DNA of 64,000 nt from Gluconobacter cadivus (GCF_015244745.1 NZ_JABCQI010000006.1:1-64000), one strand, 5' to 3'; positions 27,065 through 36,564 are shown, counted from the stretch's first letter. Notes: generated by a model from the sequence alone, not told the origin. A program made the numbers and translations.

Positions 27065-27370
27065 TCAGTTGATTTTCGAGGTCTCCCAACGACTAGCCCA
27101 AGGCCTTGGCCATGTGCGTGCGGTCAGCGACAGGCAGGAGTTTTCGGACCACGGCGTTGGTCGGGTCGTCGCTTCCGGGTCTGGCGCGGTTCTCCAGCGA
27201 GATACCAGGTGGTAAATCAGATGGTCAGCCGCCCGATGCATGAGGCCGCCGTATCCGCGGTCTTTTTCCTCGTAGCTGAGATAGTGGGCAAGCAGGACCG
27301 CCAGTTCTGTGCTGATCTGAACGGTCGGAAGCGACATAATTTTGTTCGGCCTGTCCGTATGAAGAGTCAT
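27065..27370 (-). CDS. hypothetical protein coupled to the STN-domain gene
   Basis: 101 residues beginning MTLHTDRPNKIMSLPTVQIS, with a short helical segment ELAVLLAHYLSYEEKD and a basic, Trp-rich tail. I recognise no domain. Its start overlaps the stop of the STN-domain gene by four bases (27367-27370), which argues that it is translated. No signal peptide or membrane helix. Confidence 0.4.
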   Translation of the reverse strand: MTLHTDRPNKIMSLPTVQISTELAVLLAHYLSYEEKDRGYGGLMHRAADHLIYHLVSRWRTAPDPEATTRPTPWSENSCLSLTARTWPRPWASRWETSKIN

Positions 27371-27834
27371 GGTGCACTCCTCAGGCCGGACCGCGTGTCA
27401 CCCGATGTCAGAGCCGTCGCATCCAGAGGACTGACGCTCAAGCCAGAAACAGTGGCGGTGACGTCGATATGCACGGATCCGAACAGATGCAGGAGGGCGG
27501 CCTGAGGCGTATAGGCGCCCTTGACGGCTGCCGAGGTCCTGCCGTCCATAAGGATCGGGTCGATTAGGACCGGGCACCCGGTCTGCCGGCTCAATATCTC
27601 TATGGCGCGGGCCAGTGGCATGGATGGAATGTTTACCGGCTGCTTTTCTGTCTCGCACGACAGCATACCCTGCGGTGCATGAGCTGATGTCGGCGAGACC
27701 ATTCCGACCAGCAGCATGAGGATGAGACCGACAGCGACATGTGGCCTCTCCCGCTGCCGAAGGTGCCGAGGTTGCTTGGCTGTCTGTTCCGCTCGCTCCG
27801 TCTTTCCCGCGGAGTGCGACCAAACTGGCCGCAT
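27367..27834 (-). CDS. exported STN (secretin/TonB short N-terminal) domain protein
   Basis: About 155 residues from the ATG at 27834, which has GGGGGA 4 nt upstream; longer readings to 27921 or 27999 exist. A long basic N-region precedes a signal helix (VAVGLILMLLVGMVSPTSAH), then an STN domain: VNIPSMPLARAIEILSRQTG, PVLIDPILMDGRTSAAVKGA and YTPQAALLHLFGSVHIDV. In FecA-type receptors and secretins this domain meets signalling or periplasmic partners; here it stands alone with no barrel attached. A free-standing periplasmic adaptor is inferred. Confidence 0.6.
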   Translation of the reverse strand: MRPVWSHSAGKTERAEQTAKQPRHLRQRERPHVAVGLILMLLVGMVSPTSAHAPQGMLSCETEKQPVNIPSMPLARAIEILSRQTGCPVLIDPILMDGRTSAAVKGAYTPQAALLHLFGSVHIDVTATVSGLSVSPLDATALTSGDTRSGLRSAP

Positions 27835-28074
27835 TGTCCCCCGTGAACGGGGCACGGGGGGATGGTTATTCCAATAGTGCTGAAGCGCCTTCAGGTTGAG
27901 AAAATGAATAAAACTCGACATCTCCCTGTTCTCGCTGCTTTTGATTTCATCTGCAGAAACGCGGGACCTCCGATGGAAGGCCCCGCTCCACCCTCTCATT
28001 CGTGCGGTCGTTCCAGAAAAGATGGCGCTTCCGCTCGGAGAAGGCGTTTCTGATCTACCCGGCGCGGTTGTGCC

Positions 28075-28344
28075 TTACGCCGCGATCGGAACTGGCGGTG
28101 CGGCTCTTGCCCGCATGGGGACACGGAACGCGAGATCAGAAGCCAGAGGATCACACCCGGCAGGGGTGACCGTGCCCGCCTGGACCAGGCATTCCAGCGT
28201 AGAGCGAAGTCTGATCCCCGGTATACCGGTATGGGCCACCAGAGACGTCAGCATCACGCCACGTCCGTCATGACCGAGGCGGCGGAGCACGGAGAGGACA
28301 CGCGGAGCTAGCGGATCGTCTCCAAAAAGGGGGCGCGTTACCAT
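28075..28344 (-). CDS. small winged-helix-like hypothetical protein
   Basis: 89 residues starting MVTRPLFGDDPLAPRVLSVL. The pattern RRLGHDGRGVMLTSLVAHTG and IPGIRLRSTLECLVQAGTVT looks like a small winged-helix DNA-binding domain, but I cannot tie it to a named family. The start is decided by a strong GGAGGGAGG 6 nt before the ATG at 28344. It lies 240 bp upstream of the STN-domain gene on the same strand. From 28345 to 28690 I see no gene. Confidence 0.45.
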   Translation of the reverse strand: MVTRPLFGDDPLAPRVLSVLRRLGHDGRGVMLTSLVAHTGIPGIRLRSTLECLVQAGTVTPAGCDPLASDLAFRVPMRARAAPPVPIAA

Positions 28345-28700
28345 GATACGCCTCCCTCCAGTCGGTTGCGCCATCTCCGGGCGGCTGTGCGCAAGGAGCG
28401 GCGATAGCGGGAATAAAGTCCTTTCAGTGTCGACATCCACATCCTCCGATTAAAGCAACATGGACTTCAGTTGTCTGGCTCACAGAGCCTATGCCGGACC
28501 CGATGGCGTCCAGCGAAAGAAAAATTGGAAGAGATGCTTGCCTCGTCAAGAGGGCACGAAATGCAGATGGAGGGATCGAAGAACCGTTGATTGATGTGCT
28601 TGGCCCGTGATTTCTGGGTTTTGGCAATCTGATTGACGGTTCTTTGGGGCGTTTTCTGTTTGTGTTTTGAACGGATTAGGGGCTGTCCCCTGCTGGATGA

Positions 28701-29153
28701 CTACGCGCTCGCGCTGATTCGCTCCAGGAAGAGAAGACGGCGCATATTATAGACGATATTGGCGAGCCCGATCCTCATGGTGGCCCGGGTGATACCGACA
28801 GTTCGGATCAGCAGTCCCGTCTGTGATTTCTGATCGGCAAAGACATGCTCGACACGAGATCGGATCACAGACTTTCCGGCATTCGATTTCTGGATATGCC
28901 GGGGCATAGGTTTGAGATGCGGCTTTTTCCTGTGAACCTTGGAGACAAAGCCCTGCTTTTCCATGAAGTCTTCGTTGGCTTTGGAGCGATAGGCCGTGTC
29001 TGCCCAGACGCTTGAGGCCGTATTGGTTTTATCCAGCAGCCCCTCTCTCAATCGCGCGCCATCGCTGGCAACGGCATCCGTCGTCTTCCATTTCCGGATG
29101 AACCGATACTTCCGGTCGATGGAGACGTGATCTTGTACCGAGAGCGCAAGCAA
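28701..29153 (-). pseudogene. IS5-family transposase, C-terminal part
   Basis: The reading VSIDRKYRFIRKWKTTDAVA, ADTAYRSKANEDFMEKQGFV (DDE Asp region), KSVIRSRVEHVFADQKSQTG (Glu region) and ANIVYNMRRLLFLERI is the C-terminal half of an IS5-group transposase. Its N-terminal side is cut at about 29130 by the IS110 element. The matching N-terminal half lies at 30835-31466. Confidence 0.85.
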
Positions 29154-29164
29154 TTTTTCCGGTT

Positions 29165-30502
29165 TCAGGAGTTCTTTTCGATCCGATTGGAACGACGTCC
29201 TGCTCTACTGTTTTCTCCGACAGTATAGCGCTCCAGAGTGATAGCTTTTGCTTCACAGAGGGTGATGCTGTTTCCCTCCCTGTCGCGCACTTCATAAGGC
29301 TTTCCTCGTTTGAGAACGCTGAAGATCCGGTTCACAATACGATTGGCAACGGCACATAAAGCCTGTTTGTGATGATGACCTTTCGCCGTCATCAGCCTCC
29401 AATAAAGTTCTGCCAGTTCAGGATCTGTTTTTCGTGCCGTATCAGCAGCAAGATAAAGTGCATGTTTGATGCGGTTATTGCCACCCTGGATCAGGGTCTG
29501 GCCCGCTCGCTCCACACCACCACTATCAGCCCTCCTGGGAAACAGGCCACAGAACCACCGTAAATGTTTTTCGGAATGAAACCGCTCAATGTTCTGCAAG
29601 ATACCGATCAGGGTTGGCGCGAGATGACGGCCGACACCCGGAACACTGAGCAGAAGAGCCTGTGGGTCGAGGTGTTTATAGAGATCTGCAATATGCTGCT
29701 CAAAATCTTCAACTGGTTGGATTTTCTTCAGAACATTCTCAATTCCCGTCGCGATTTGGAATTGTAGTTCCGAAAAATCAATGTGTGTCCCATGAAGGTC
29801 TTGAGCGTATTGCGCCGCTTCACGTAACCCTGTGATCAGCGTTTCCACAAAGGGCCCACTGCGCGGATGGTTCCCTCCCGCATGAGCTCCAACATATTTG
29901 GCGAATGTCGTACGACGCGCCTTCAAAACATCCGAGGGGTGAAACCATTTCTGCAACAGGGCCAAAGAGAGCCGTGTTCCTAAGTCGGGCAAGACTGCTT
30001 CAAGCCTGGGGGATGCCCAACGAATGAGATCAAGCAGGCGCCGCCTGGCATCCGCGATCTCGTTCTGAAAGCGGCTTCTCTGTTTGATTAGACGTTGAAG
30101 AGCGTGGCTTTGCGGATCCGGAATGTGGACTGGATCAAGACGTGGTCCACCAAATGACGGTATGGCCGCCAGGATCTGGGCATCAGCCATATCCGTTTTG
30201 GCGTGTTCGGAAAGGTAACGGCGTAGAGCCTTGACCCGTTTTCCCTTGACACGAGCCACGGTGACGCCAGCATCTGCAAGATGGTGGGCAACAGGAAACC
30301 AGCTCATGCCGGTTGGCTCCATGATGGCCTGAATGTGGTCATCCGCTCTCAGCCCCATCACGGCTGTCTGAACAAAAGCGGCGAGTGAGGGCTGATCGTG
30401 CCTGAAACGAATTGCACGGCCATTAGGGCGGCCATCGTCATAGATCTGAGCGAGGTGATCTCCGCGAATGGCCAGATCAATACCAATGATACGGAATGTC
30501 AT
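29165..30502 (-). CDS. IS110-family transposase (bridge-RNA-guided recombinase type)
   Basis: A 445-residue intact transposase. The N-terminal DEDD/RuvC-like domain shows IIGIDLAIRGDHLA, QAIMEPTGMSWFPVA and LSEHAKTDMADAQILAAIP; the C-terminal domain shows LLSVPGVGRHLAPTLIGILQ, RWFCGLFPRRADSGG and GNNRIKHALYLAADTARKTD, the region with the catalytic serine. AAAGGA lies 6 nt before the ATG. Members of this family cut and join DNA guided by an RNA made from the element's own end. This copy has no frameshift and may be active. Confidence 0.9.
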   Translation of the reverse strand: MTFRIIGIDLAIRGDHLAQIYDDGRPNGRAIRFRHDQPSLAAFVQTAVMGLRADDHIQAIMEPTGMSWFPVAHHLADAGVTVARVKGKRVKALRRYLSEHAKTDMADAQILAAIPSFGGPRLDPVHIPDPQSHALQRLIKQRSRFQNEIADARRRLLDLIRWASPRLEAVLPDLGTRLSLALLQKWFHPSDVLKARRTTFAKYVGAHAGGNHPRSGPFVETLITGLREAAQYAQDLHGTHIDFSELQFQIATGIENVLKKIQPVEDFEQHIADLYKHLDPQALLLSVPGVGRHLAPTLIGILQNIERFHSEKHLRWFCGLFPRRADSGGVERAGQTLIQGGNNRIKHALYLAADTARKTDPELAELYWRLMTAKGHHHKQALCAVANRIVNRIFSVLKRGKPYEVRDREGNSITLCEAKAITLERYTVGENSRAGRRSNRIEKNS

Positions 30503-30668
30503 GGTCGGTCCTTTCTGGTGAGGGAACCAACGCTACGGTCACAGTCAGGTGTGTCATTCGTGGCCGATCAACTTCACTCAAAGCAGACGCCACAATCTTG
30601 TTACTCTTGCCCCGTCAGCGCGGCCGGACCGGGTTCATGCTTCACAAAAGACGAGACGATCGGCGGAT

Positions 30669-30750
30669 CTCTCAGGGACTTCAGCCCCGAACCGGCCTGG
30701 TTCGCTCTGAGAGTATAGACCCGGTTCCCGGCATGCTGGGAACCGGGTCT
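30669..30750 (-). ncRNA. candidate bridge RNA / structured leader of the IS110 element
   Basis: Three nested or adjacent perfect stems lie in the 5' non-coding end: CTCTCAG/CTGAGAG (30669-30675 with 30707-30713) encloses CGAACC-GGCCT-GGTTCG (30688-30704). Next to it is a 13-bp perfect stem, AGACCCGGTTCCC/GGGAACCGGGTCT (30717-30729 with 30738-30750) with an 8-nt loop. Such a multi-stem RNA upstream of the gene is where IS110-group bridge RNAs are encoded. Guide loops could not be matched to target or donor by eye. Confidence 0.5.
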
Positions 30751-30834
30751 GATCCACAACCACGTCTCCGAAGCCTGCGCTTCTCCGACTTTCTCCATGG
30801 CATCAAACCCGGCCCCGCTATCGATACCTGGGAT

Positions 30835-31466
30835 TTGTAGCCAAAGAACGGGATGGCGAGATCGCTGGATGGCATGGTTCCATCATCCTGCCGCTTCGCC
30901 TTCGTGAACTTCAGCGTCCAGCGCGCATGGCGATCCTTGTGCGACAGCTTGGACGGCTTGTCCTGCCAGTCTTCGGGGGTACGTCCTGCCCGGAGATCTA
31001 CCTTCTCGGCATTAGTATTGCGCTGCTTTGGAGCAGCCACCAGCGTTGCATCCAGGATCTGACCCGACATCGGCAGATAGCCTGCGTTCCGCAGGGTCGC
31101 ATCAAAGCGCTCAAACAGTCTTTCAATGGCCCCCGCCTGTGTCAGGCGTTCACGGAACAGCCAGATTGTTTTGGCATCAGGCACCCGATCTGAAAGCCCC
31201 AGACCAAGGAAACGCATGAACGACAGCCGGTCGTTGATGAGATATTCCGTCCGTTCATCAGACAGATTGTTCAGCGTCTGGATCACCAGGATCTTGAACA
31301 TCAGCACCGGATCAAATGGCCGTCGCCCGCCTTTGCTTCCATCTGAATAGGCCAGGGCCTTCTCCAGATCAGGGCAGAACGCTTCAAGCTGATCACCAAG
31401 CCCGCTCAATCGCGCAAGCCGCTCTTCAACGTCAAAGAAACCAGCCTGCTTCATCTTCTCCCTCAA
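30835..31466 (-). pseudogene. IS5-family transposase, N-terminal part
   Basis: Starts MREKMKQAGFFDVEERLARL and contains SKGGRRPFDPVLMFKILVIQ (DUF772 domain), the zinc-free helical region DRLSFMRFLGLGLSDRVPDA, the first catalytic Asp in GQILDATLVAAPKQRN, then SSDLAIPFFGYKSQVSI. After that the frame enters IS110 leader DNA and ends at 30681. A hairpin GAGGGTT-TTTCG-AACCCTC at about 31510 lies in the upstream IS5 end. With 28701-29153 it would make one near-complete transposase, though the junction codons differ. Confidence 0.85.
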
Positions 31467-31666
31467 TCAATGCAGGAGAAATGGAATCACAGAGACAGAC
31501 TCAAAACCAGAGGGTTTTTCGAACCCTCCAGGTAGCCCTGACGATTGGCTTCTGGCTTCGCGGGGGCGGGACGATACGATAGAATAGTCCTAACCACCCT
31601 CCATCTGCCATCCAGAGCGGGGTATTCCCCCACTATTGAGCTTTCTAAAATTAATTAGGCAAAACA

Positions 31667-33043
31667 ATGCGAAGCCAGTCACCTTGGAATGCACGTCTCC
31701 CAGACGGAACCGGATCGTCAGCAGAGCGTCTAGCCGACGTGCTGGGATCAGACATACTCCATGGTATTTTGTCTGTTGGCGATCGACTGCCAGCACACCG
31801 TGACCTCGCGTGGCGTCTGGGCATCGGCATTGGATCCGTTACGCGCGCTTATGCCATTCTTGAAAGACGCGGATTAGTGCGGGCCGAGCATGGGCGTGGA
31901 TCTTTCGTTGCAGCACGGGCGGATGATCGGTCGATTTTGCTGGATATGTCCACCAATATGCCCCCGCCCATGTTTAGTGACCGAGCACTCGCTCGCACCC
32001 TGTCACGTCTGGCCCGTACCGTCGACGCCGCCCTTTTTAACGTTTATCCACCTGTTGCTGGACATATCGAACACCGTCGAATTATGGCGCACTGGCTGAC
32101 AGGTTGCGGTATCGAAATCGATCCGGAAAATCTGTTACTGACTGGTGGAGCGCAACAGGCACTCAGCGTGGCGTTCACCGTCGCGCGCCCACATGTGGGC
32201 AGCATTATAACCGAAGAGGTGACCTACCCCGGCATGCTGGACACAGTGCGTCGCGGAGGAAAAACCTTGCAAAGTATTGCCATGGATGCGCGCGGGATGA
32301 TGCCTGATGGGCTGGAAGCCGCCTTATCGTCACCCCAAACTGGACGGGCATTAGTGTATGTAACGCCCACCCTGCATAATCCAACCACCGCTTGCATGGA
32401 TAGCGATCGAGTACATGCCATTGCCCAGTTATGCCGCCGGTTCGATGCTCTGGTCATCGAAGATGGTGTCTATGCTGGACAGAGCAAGCTAAACCACACT
32501 CTCGCGGCGCTCATTCCGGAACGGACTTTTCATGTTTCCAGTCTGTCAAAAATCATCAGTCCAGGTTTGCGCATAGGCGCGCTTGCCCCCCCAGCTGCAT
32601 TCGCAGCGCAGACACTTCCAGTACTGCTTGCATCATCCCTGATGATCGCTCCCCTGTCCTATGCGATGATGGCTCAGTGGTTGAGCGATGGAACGGCTAG
32701 CAGCGTCCGTCAATCTTTACGTGCCGAAGCCGCAAGACGACGGAATCTTGCCCGTAATATATTGGGCAAACGCATGACAGAACCGGGTGGAGACGGCTTT
32801 CACCTTTGGCTGCCCATGGATGCATCCACAGCAGAAAACGTCGCTGAAAACGCAAAGGCACTCGGTGTTTCAATCGCACCACCGAGCGCTTTTGCCAGTT
32901 GCGACACCCTTCAAACAACAGGCGTAAGGCTCGCCCTGGGTGCCGTATCCTTCAAAAATCTGACCGTAGCGCTGACGCGCATACGTCAGGCATGCGAACT
33001 AGTAGAAAGAAAAGTGTCACGCGACACTATAGTCTTAGGCTGA
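31667..33043 (+). CDS. MocR-type regulator (GntR HTH fused to PLP aminotransferase domain)
   Basis: A 458-residue fusion. Residues about 20-80 form a GntR winged helix (LADVLGSDILHGILSVGDRL, WRLGIGIGSVTRAYAILERR). The rest is a class I aminotransferase fold: VTPTLHNPTTACMDSDR, DALVIEDGVYAG (Asp for the PLP pyridine) and HVSSLSKIISPGLRIGALAP with the PLP lysine. Such regulators sense amino-acid or PLP-related ligands and usually control adjacent genes. It lies 53 bp upstream of the ABM/UPF0261/PEP-hydrolase genes on the same strand and is the likely controller of that unit. Confidence 0.9.
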   Translation: MRSQSPWNARLPDGTGSSAERLADVLGSDILHGILSVGDRLPAHRDLAWRLGIGIGSVTRAYAILERRGLVRAEHGRGSFVAARADDRSILLDMSTNMPPPMFSDRALARTLSRLARTVDAALFNVYPPVAGHIEHRRIMAHWLTGCGIEIDPENLLLTGGAQQALSVAFTVARPHVGSIITEEVTYPGMLDTVRRGGKTLQSIAMDARGMMPDGLEAALSSPQTGRALVYVTPTLHNPTTACMDSDRVHAIAQLCRRFDALVIEDGVYAGQSKLNHTLAALIPERTFHVSSLSKIISPGLRIGALAPPAAFAAQTLPVLLASSLMIAPLSYAMMAQWLSDGTASSVRQSLRAEAARRRNLARNILGKRMTEPGGDGFHLWLPMDASTAENVAENAKALGVSIAPPSAFASCDTLQTTGVRLALGAVSFKNLTVALTRIRQACELVERKVSRDTIVLG

Positions 33044-33096
33044 AAGTGTCACTCCGCGTTAGTCTGACAAGAACAGTCAGGCGGCGGAGAGAAAGC

Positions 33097-33414
33097 ATGT
33101 CAGACCCATCAACAAATGTCCTTACTATCATTGCCGAAATCTACATCCGACCTGAACACAAAGATGCCGTCCTCGGCGCAGTTGCGGCATGCGTTATCGC
33201 GTCGCGTTTAGAGCCGTCCAATATCTCCTATGACTGCAAGCGTGACCAAAACAACCCGCAGCATCTCGTGTTTATCGAACAGTGGGAGAGTCTCGACGCG
33301 CTTCTAATTCATGAGCAGACGGCACATTTCCTGGCCATGAAAGAGACGTTTACGGCAGGACTGGAAAGACCACTGACGGTCACATTGCTTGAGCCGTGTC
33401 CCCGGATGGCCTGA
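33097..33414 (+). CDS. antibiotic-biosynthesis-monooxygenase (ABM) domain protein
   Basis: A 105-residue ferredoxin-fold ABM-domain protein: LTIIAEIYIRPEHKDAVLGA, SRLEPSNISYDCKRDQNNPQ, HLVFIEQWESLDALLIHEQT and AHFLAMKETF. Related proteins act as cofactor-free quinone-forming monooxygenases or autoinducer-modifying enzymes (LsrG/YgiN type). ATG at 33097 has GGAG a few bases upstream. It lies 2 bp before the next gene, and is clearly co-transcribed with the UPF0261 and PEP-hydrolase-like genes. Confidence 0.82.
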   Translation: MSDPSTNVLTIIAEIYIRPEHKDAVLGAVAACVIASRLEPSNISYDCKRDQNNPQHLVFIEQWESLDALLIHEQTAHFLAMKETFTAGLERPLTVTLLEPCPRMA

Positions 33415-33416
33415 CG

Positions 33417-34643
33417 ATGGCAAAATACGTCTATCTCATCGGAACGCGAGACACCAAGGACGCAGAACTCCGTTATCTGCAAACCAAATTGTCGGAACGT
33501 GGTGTGCTCTCCAGAGTTGTCGATGTCTCCACAGGACACAATTGCACCGGTGTCATTCAAGCCACCGATGTCGTGGCATGGGACGTCGCATCATGCCACC
33601 CGCGTGGGCCCGATGCCGTATTCGGGAATGTCAGAGGTCCAGCAATTGCAGGAATGTCTGACGCGTTGTTGCACTATCTCTCCTCGCGCCCTGATGTGGC
33701 AGGAGTACTGGCACTAGGGGGGTCTGGAGGCAGCGCACTGGTAGCACCTGCTTTGCAGGCAATGCCCATCGGTATTCCAAAAATTCTTGTGTCCACCGTG
33801 GCATCTGGAAACGTTGCGCCTTATGTTGGTGGATCCGATATAGCAATGCTGTATTCCGTGGTCGATATGCAAGGGCTGAACCGTGTGTCGCGGCGAGTGC
33901 TCGAAAACGCAGCGAATGCCATGGCCGGTATGGTGCGTTCTGCGACGCATGAACCCGAAGACCAACGCCCTGCGATTGGCTTGACGATGTTTGGTGTAAC
34001 GACACCCTGCGTCACACACCTGACTGATACCTTGCATCATCAGTTTGACTGTTTGGTGTTTCACGCCACCGGCACGGGTGGTCGTTCGATGGAACAGCTT
34101 ATTGATCGTGGAGTCATACGCGGTGTAATTGACGTTACAACAACGGAATTCTGCGACCTCATTGCGAATGGTATTTTTCCTTGTGGAGAAGACCGGCTCG
34201 GCGCAGTTGAACGCACTAAAGTGCCTTATGTCGGCAGTTGCGGTGGTCTCGACATGGTCAATTTCGCTGCCCGAGATACGGTTCCACAAAATTATAGAAA
34301 TCGTGTTCTGGTAGAGCATAACCCACACATCACACTGATGCGTACATCAGCCGAAGAATGTCGTCAGATGGGGCAAATGATTGCCGAACGCCTGAATCAC
34401 TGCGAAGGCCCCGTCGCATTCTTTATACCGGAAGGCGGCTTTTCTTTACTTGATGCGGCTGGAGAGGTCTTTTTCGATCCCGAAGCCGATGAAGCATTCG
34501 TCGCGGCGTTATCAGGGATGCTGCGCGAAAGCGCAAGGCGAAGGCTGATACGCCTGCCATATGCGCTCAATGATTCTGCTTTTGCTCAGGCAATGGCGGA
34601 CGAATTTCAGACAATGTTCAAGGAGACCGAATTCAATGCCTAG
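33417..34643 (+). CDS. UPF0261 (Tm-1-like) ATP-binding protein
   Basis: A 408-residue UPF0261 protein, the bacterial counterpart of the N-terminal half of the tomato virus-resistance protein Tm-1. Seen are [20 protein letters not shown], the glycine-rich [20 protein letters not shown] and [20 protein letters not shown] (nucleotide binding), [19 protein letters not shown] and [16 protein letters not shown]. Biochemical function in bacteria is unresolved. It overlaps the next gene by 8 bp; in plants the two domains are fused, which supports a joint role here. Start 33417 leaves a 2-bp gap after the ABM gene; 33396 is a longer option. Confidence 0.88.
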   Translation: MAKYVYLIGTRDTKDAELRYLQTKLSERGVLSRVVDVSTGHNCTGVIQATDVVAWDVASCHPRGPDAVFGNVRGPAIAGMSDALLHYLSSRPDVAGVLALGGSGGSALVAPALQAMPIGIPKILVSTVASGNVAPYVGGSDIAMLYSVVDMQGLNRVSRRVLENAANAMAGMVRSATHEPEDQRPAIGLTMFGVTTPCVTHLTDTLHHQFDCLVFHATGTGGRSMEQLIDRGVIRGVIDVTTTEFCDLIANGIFPCGEDRLGAVERTKVPYVGSCGGLDMVNFAARDTVPQNYRNRVLVEHNPHITLMRTSAEECRQMGQMIAERLNHCEGPVAFFIPEGGFSLLDAAGEVFFDPEADEAFVAALSGMLRESARRRLIRLPYALNDSAFAQAMADEFQTMFKETEFNA

Positions 34644-35466
34644 CATTGCACGCGAAACTATTCTTGGTCGTTTGCGCGGCCTTATCGCAGAAGGGCGCCC
34701 CATCGTTGGGGGCGGAGCAGGAACAGGTCTTTCCGCCAAATGTGAGGCGGAGGGCGGCATCGATCTGATCGTCATTTATAACTCCGGTCGTTACCGCATG
34801 GCTGGACGCGGTTCACTTGCGGGCTTGCTTGCTTATGGCAACGCCAATCAGATCGTTATGGAGATGGCACGTGAGGTGCTGCCAGTTGTCCCAAACACGC
34901 CAGTACTTGCCGGCGTGAATGGTACCGATCCATTTGTGGACTTTGATGTATTCCTCGACGAAATACGCAGGGTGGGTTTTTCTGGTATACAAAACTTCCC
35001 GACAGTCGGGCTGATTGACGGTACATTCCGAAAAAACCTTGAAGAAACCGGCATGAGCTATGCTATGGAAGTGGATGTCGTCGCTCGGGCCCGCAAGAAA
35101 GATTTGCTCACGACCCCTTATATCTTCGACCCAGAGCAAGCTGTCAGCATGACAAAAGCGGGCGCGGATGTTCTGGTTGCCCACATGGGCCTGACAACTG
35201 GTGGCAATATTGGTGCAGAAACAGCATTCACACTGGACGACTGTATAACGCTGATCAACCAGATGACGGATGCTGCCAAAAGTGTGAGAGACGACGTCAT
35301 CGTTCTTTGCCATGGCGGACCGATTGCAATGCCTGAAGATGCCCAGAAAGTCCTCAAGGCTTGCCCTGATTGCCATGGATTTTATGGTGCATCGAGTATG
35401 GAACGGTTGCCAACCGAACGCGCGCTGGTCGAACAGACACAATTGTTTAAATCTATGACGCGCTAG
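34636..35466 (+). CDS. PEP-hydrolase-family TIM-barrel protein (Tm-1 C-terminal-like)
   Basis: A 276-residue TIM-barrel protein of the PEP hydrolase-like family: [80 protein letters not shown] and [20 protein letters not shown]. The second half of plant Tm-1 belongs to the same family, so genes here are the split form. The reaction is not established. The start at 34636 overlaps the UPF0261 stop. A good terminator follows the stop. Confidence 0.88.
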   Translation: MPSIARETILGRLRGLIAEGRPIVGGGAGTGLSAKCEAEGGIDLIVIYNSGRYRMAGRGSLAGLLAYGNANQIVMEMAREVLPVVPNTPVLAGVNGTDPFVDFDVFLDEIRRVGFSGIQNFPTVGLIDGTFRKNLEETGMSYAMEVDVVARARKKDLLTTPYIFDPEQAVSMTKAGADVLVAHMGLTTGGNIGAETAFTLDDCITLINQMTDAAKSVRDDVIVLCHGGPIAMPEDAQKVLKACPDCHGFYGASSMERLPTERALVEQTQLFKSMTR

Positions 35467-35480
35467 TATTCTTCCTGAAG

Positions 35481-35525
35481 GGCATGTTAGGAAATAGTAA
35501 TGTCTTAAACATGCCTTTCTTTTTC
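35481..35525 (+). terminator. Rho-independent-type terminator after the PEP-hydrolase-like gene
   Basis: GGCATGTT (35481-35488) pairs with AACATGCC (35508-35515) around a 19-nt loop and is followed directly by TTTCTTTTTCC. It starts 14 bp after the operon's last stop codon. Confidence 0.65.
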
Positions 35526-35955
35526 CTTCCGTACATTTGAAAAATTCCATGAATAGCCATATAAATCAGGAGCATAGACATGATAGGAAGCGATATCAGT
35601 GATGCTATGCTCCGGCCCCAGTCTCGGGAACAGATCCCCGACGATGAAGAGATCGCCAGTCAGCGTCACGGCTGGTAGTGTGTATGACACAAGGCGATCT
35701 CATGAAACCATTACCAGCCCTGATACATGGTAGATCATACCTCCCAAAAAGAATGTAGTGTTATGGCGCCTCGCATCAGCAAAGATGCCATCACCCGAAA
35801 TGAAACTCTGTAGGCCTACGGCTATCCCGGACGGGCCAAGGGGAACGATGGAACACCCATCAGACGGGCCGTCTCATAAGCCTAAGCACCCTTAATGCCC
35901 TCTCCGCGTTGACAGGGTAAATTGTACAACAGAGCCACACAACAGGAGAAATGTC
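35526..35955. other. gene-poor stretch
   Basis: About 430 bp with no gene I can support. A 61-codon minus-strand frame (ends about 35505, starts MSYTLPAVTLTGDLFIVGDL at 35690) overlaps the terminator and has no recognisable relatives. The nitroreductase promoter should lie near 35880-35940. Confidence 0.35.
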
Positions 35956-36564
35956 ATGCCCCTCGACGTCGCCAGTGCCATTCTGCAACGCCGCGCTACC
36001 AAAGTCTTCGATCCCGACCACCGCATGACGGACGCTGAACTCGACACACTGCTCGGTCTCGCCCGCCGTATGCCAACGGCGTTCAACATCCAGAATTGGC
36101 GCTTCGTCGCCGTGACCGATCCAGAACTGCGCACCAAGATCCGCGCCGTCGCATGGGATCAAGCTCAGGTTACCGACTCTTCCGTGCTTCTGGTTCTCTG
36201 CGCTGACATCAAGGCGTGGGAGAAATCCACCACGCGCTACTGGGAAAACGCCTCCACCGAAGTGCAGCAATTCATGACCGGCGCGATCGATCAGTATTAT
36301 CGTGGACGCGAACAGGTCCAGCGCGACGAAGGCATGCGCTCGTGCGGTATGGCAGCGGCAGCCATCATGCTACAGGCCGAAAGCATGGGCTACGGCACAT
36401 GCCCGATGGACGGTTTCGACTTCGACGCAGTGGGCAAGCTGATCAATCTTCCCGAGGACCATGAAATCGTCATGTTCGTCGCGGTCGGTAAATGTGCCAA
36501 GTCCCCTCACCCGACCGGCGGCATCCTTCCGACAGACGAGATCATTTTCAGGAACACGTTCTGA
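35956..36564 (+). CDS. nitroreductase-family FMN oxidoreductase
   Basis: A 202-residue nitroreductase. The FMN-phosphate motif is ILQRRATKVFDPDHRMTDAE, the ring contact ARRMPTAFNIQNWRFVAVTD, and the C-terminal FMN contact AAAAIMLQAESMGYGTCPMD with VMFVAVGKCAKSPHP. It would reduce nitro, quinone or enone compounds with NAD(P)H. GGAG is just upstream of the ATG. It lies 37 bp upstream of an MFS exporter gene on the same strand, suggesting a detoxify-and-export pair. Confidence 0.9.
   Translation: MPLDVASAILQRRATKVFDPDHRMTDAELDTLLGLARRMPTAFNIQNWRFVAVTDPELRTKIRAVAWDQAQVTDSSVLLVLCADIKAWEKSTTRYWENASTEVQQFMTGAIDQYYRGREQVQRDEGMRSCGMAAAAIMLQAESMGYGTCPMDGFDFDAVGKLINLPEDHEIVMFVAVGKCAKSPHPTGGILPTDEIIFRNTF

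Larger units (their letters stand above)
29130..30840 (-). mobile_element. IS110-family insertion inside an IS5 element
   Basis: A 445-codon IS110 transposase with about 340 bp of non-coding leader and a very short tail, inserted between two IS5 transposase halves that run in the same direction. Exact ends cannot be set because the IS5 codons on the two sides (VSI-) are similar but not identical. Confidence 0.7.
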
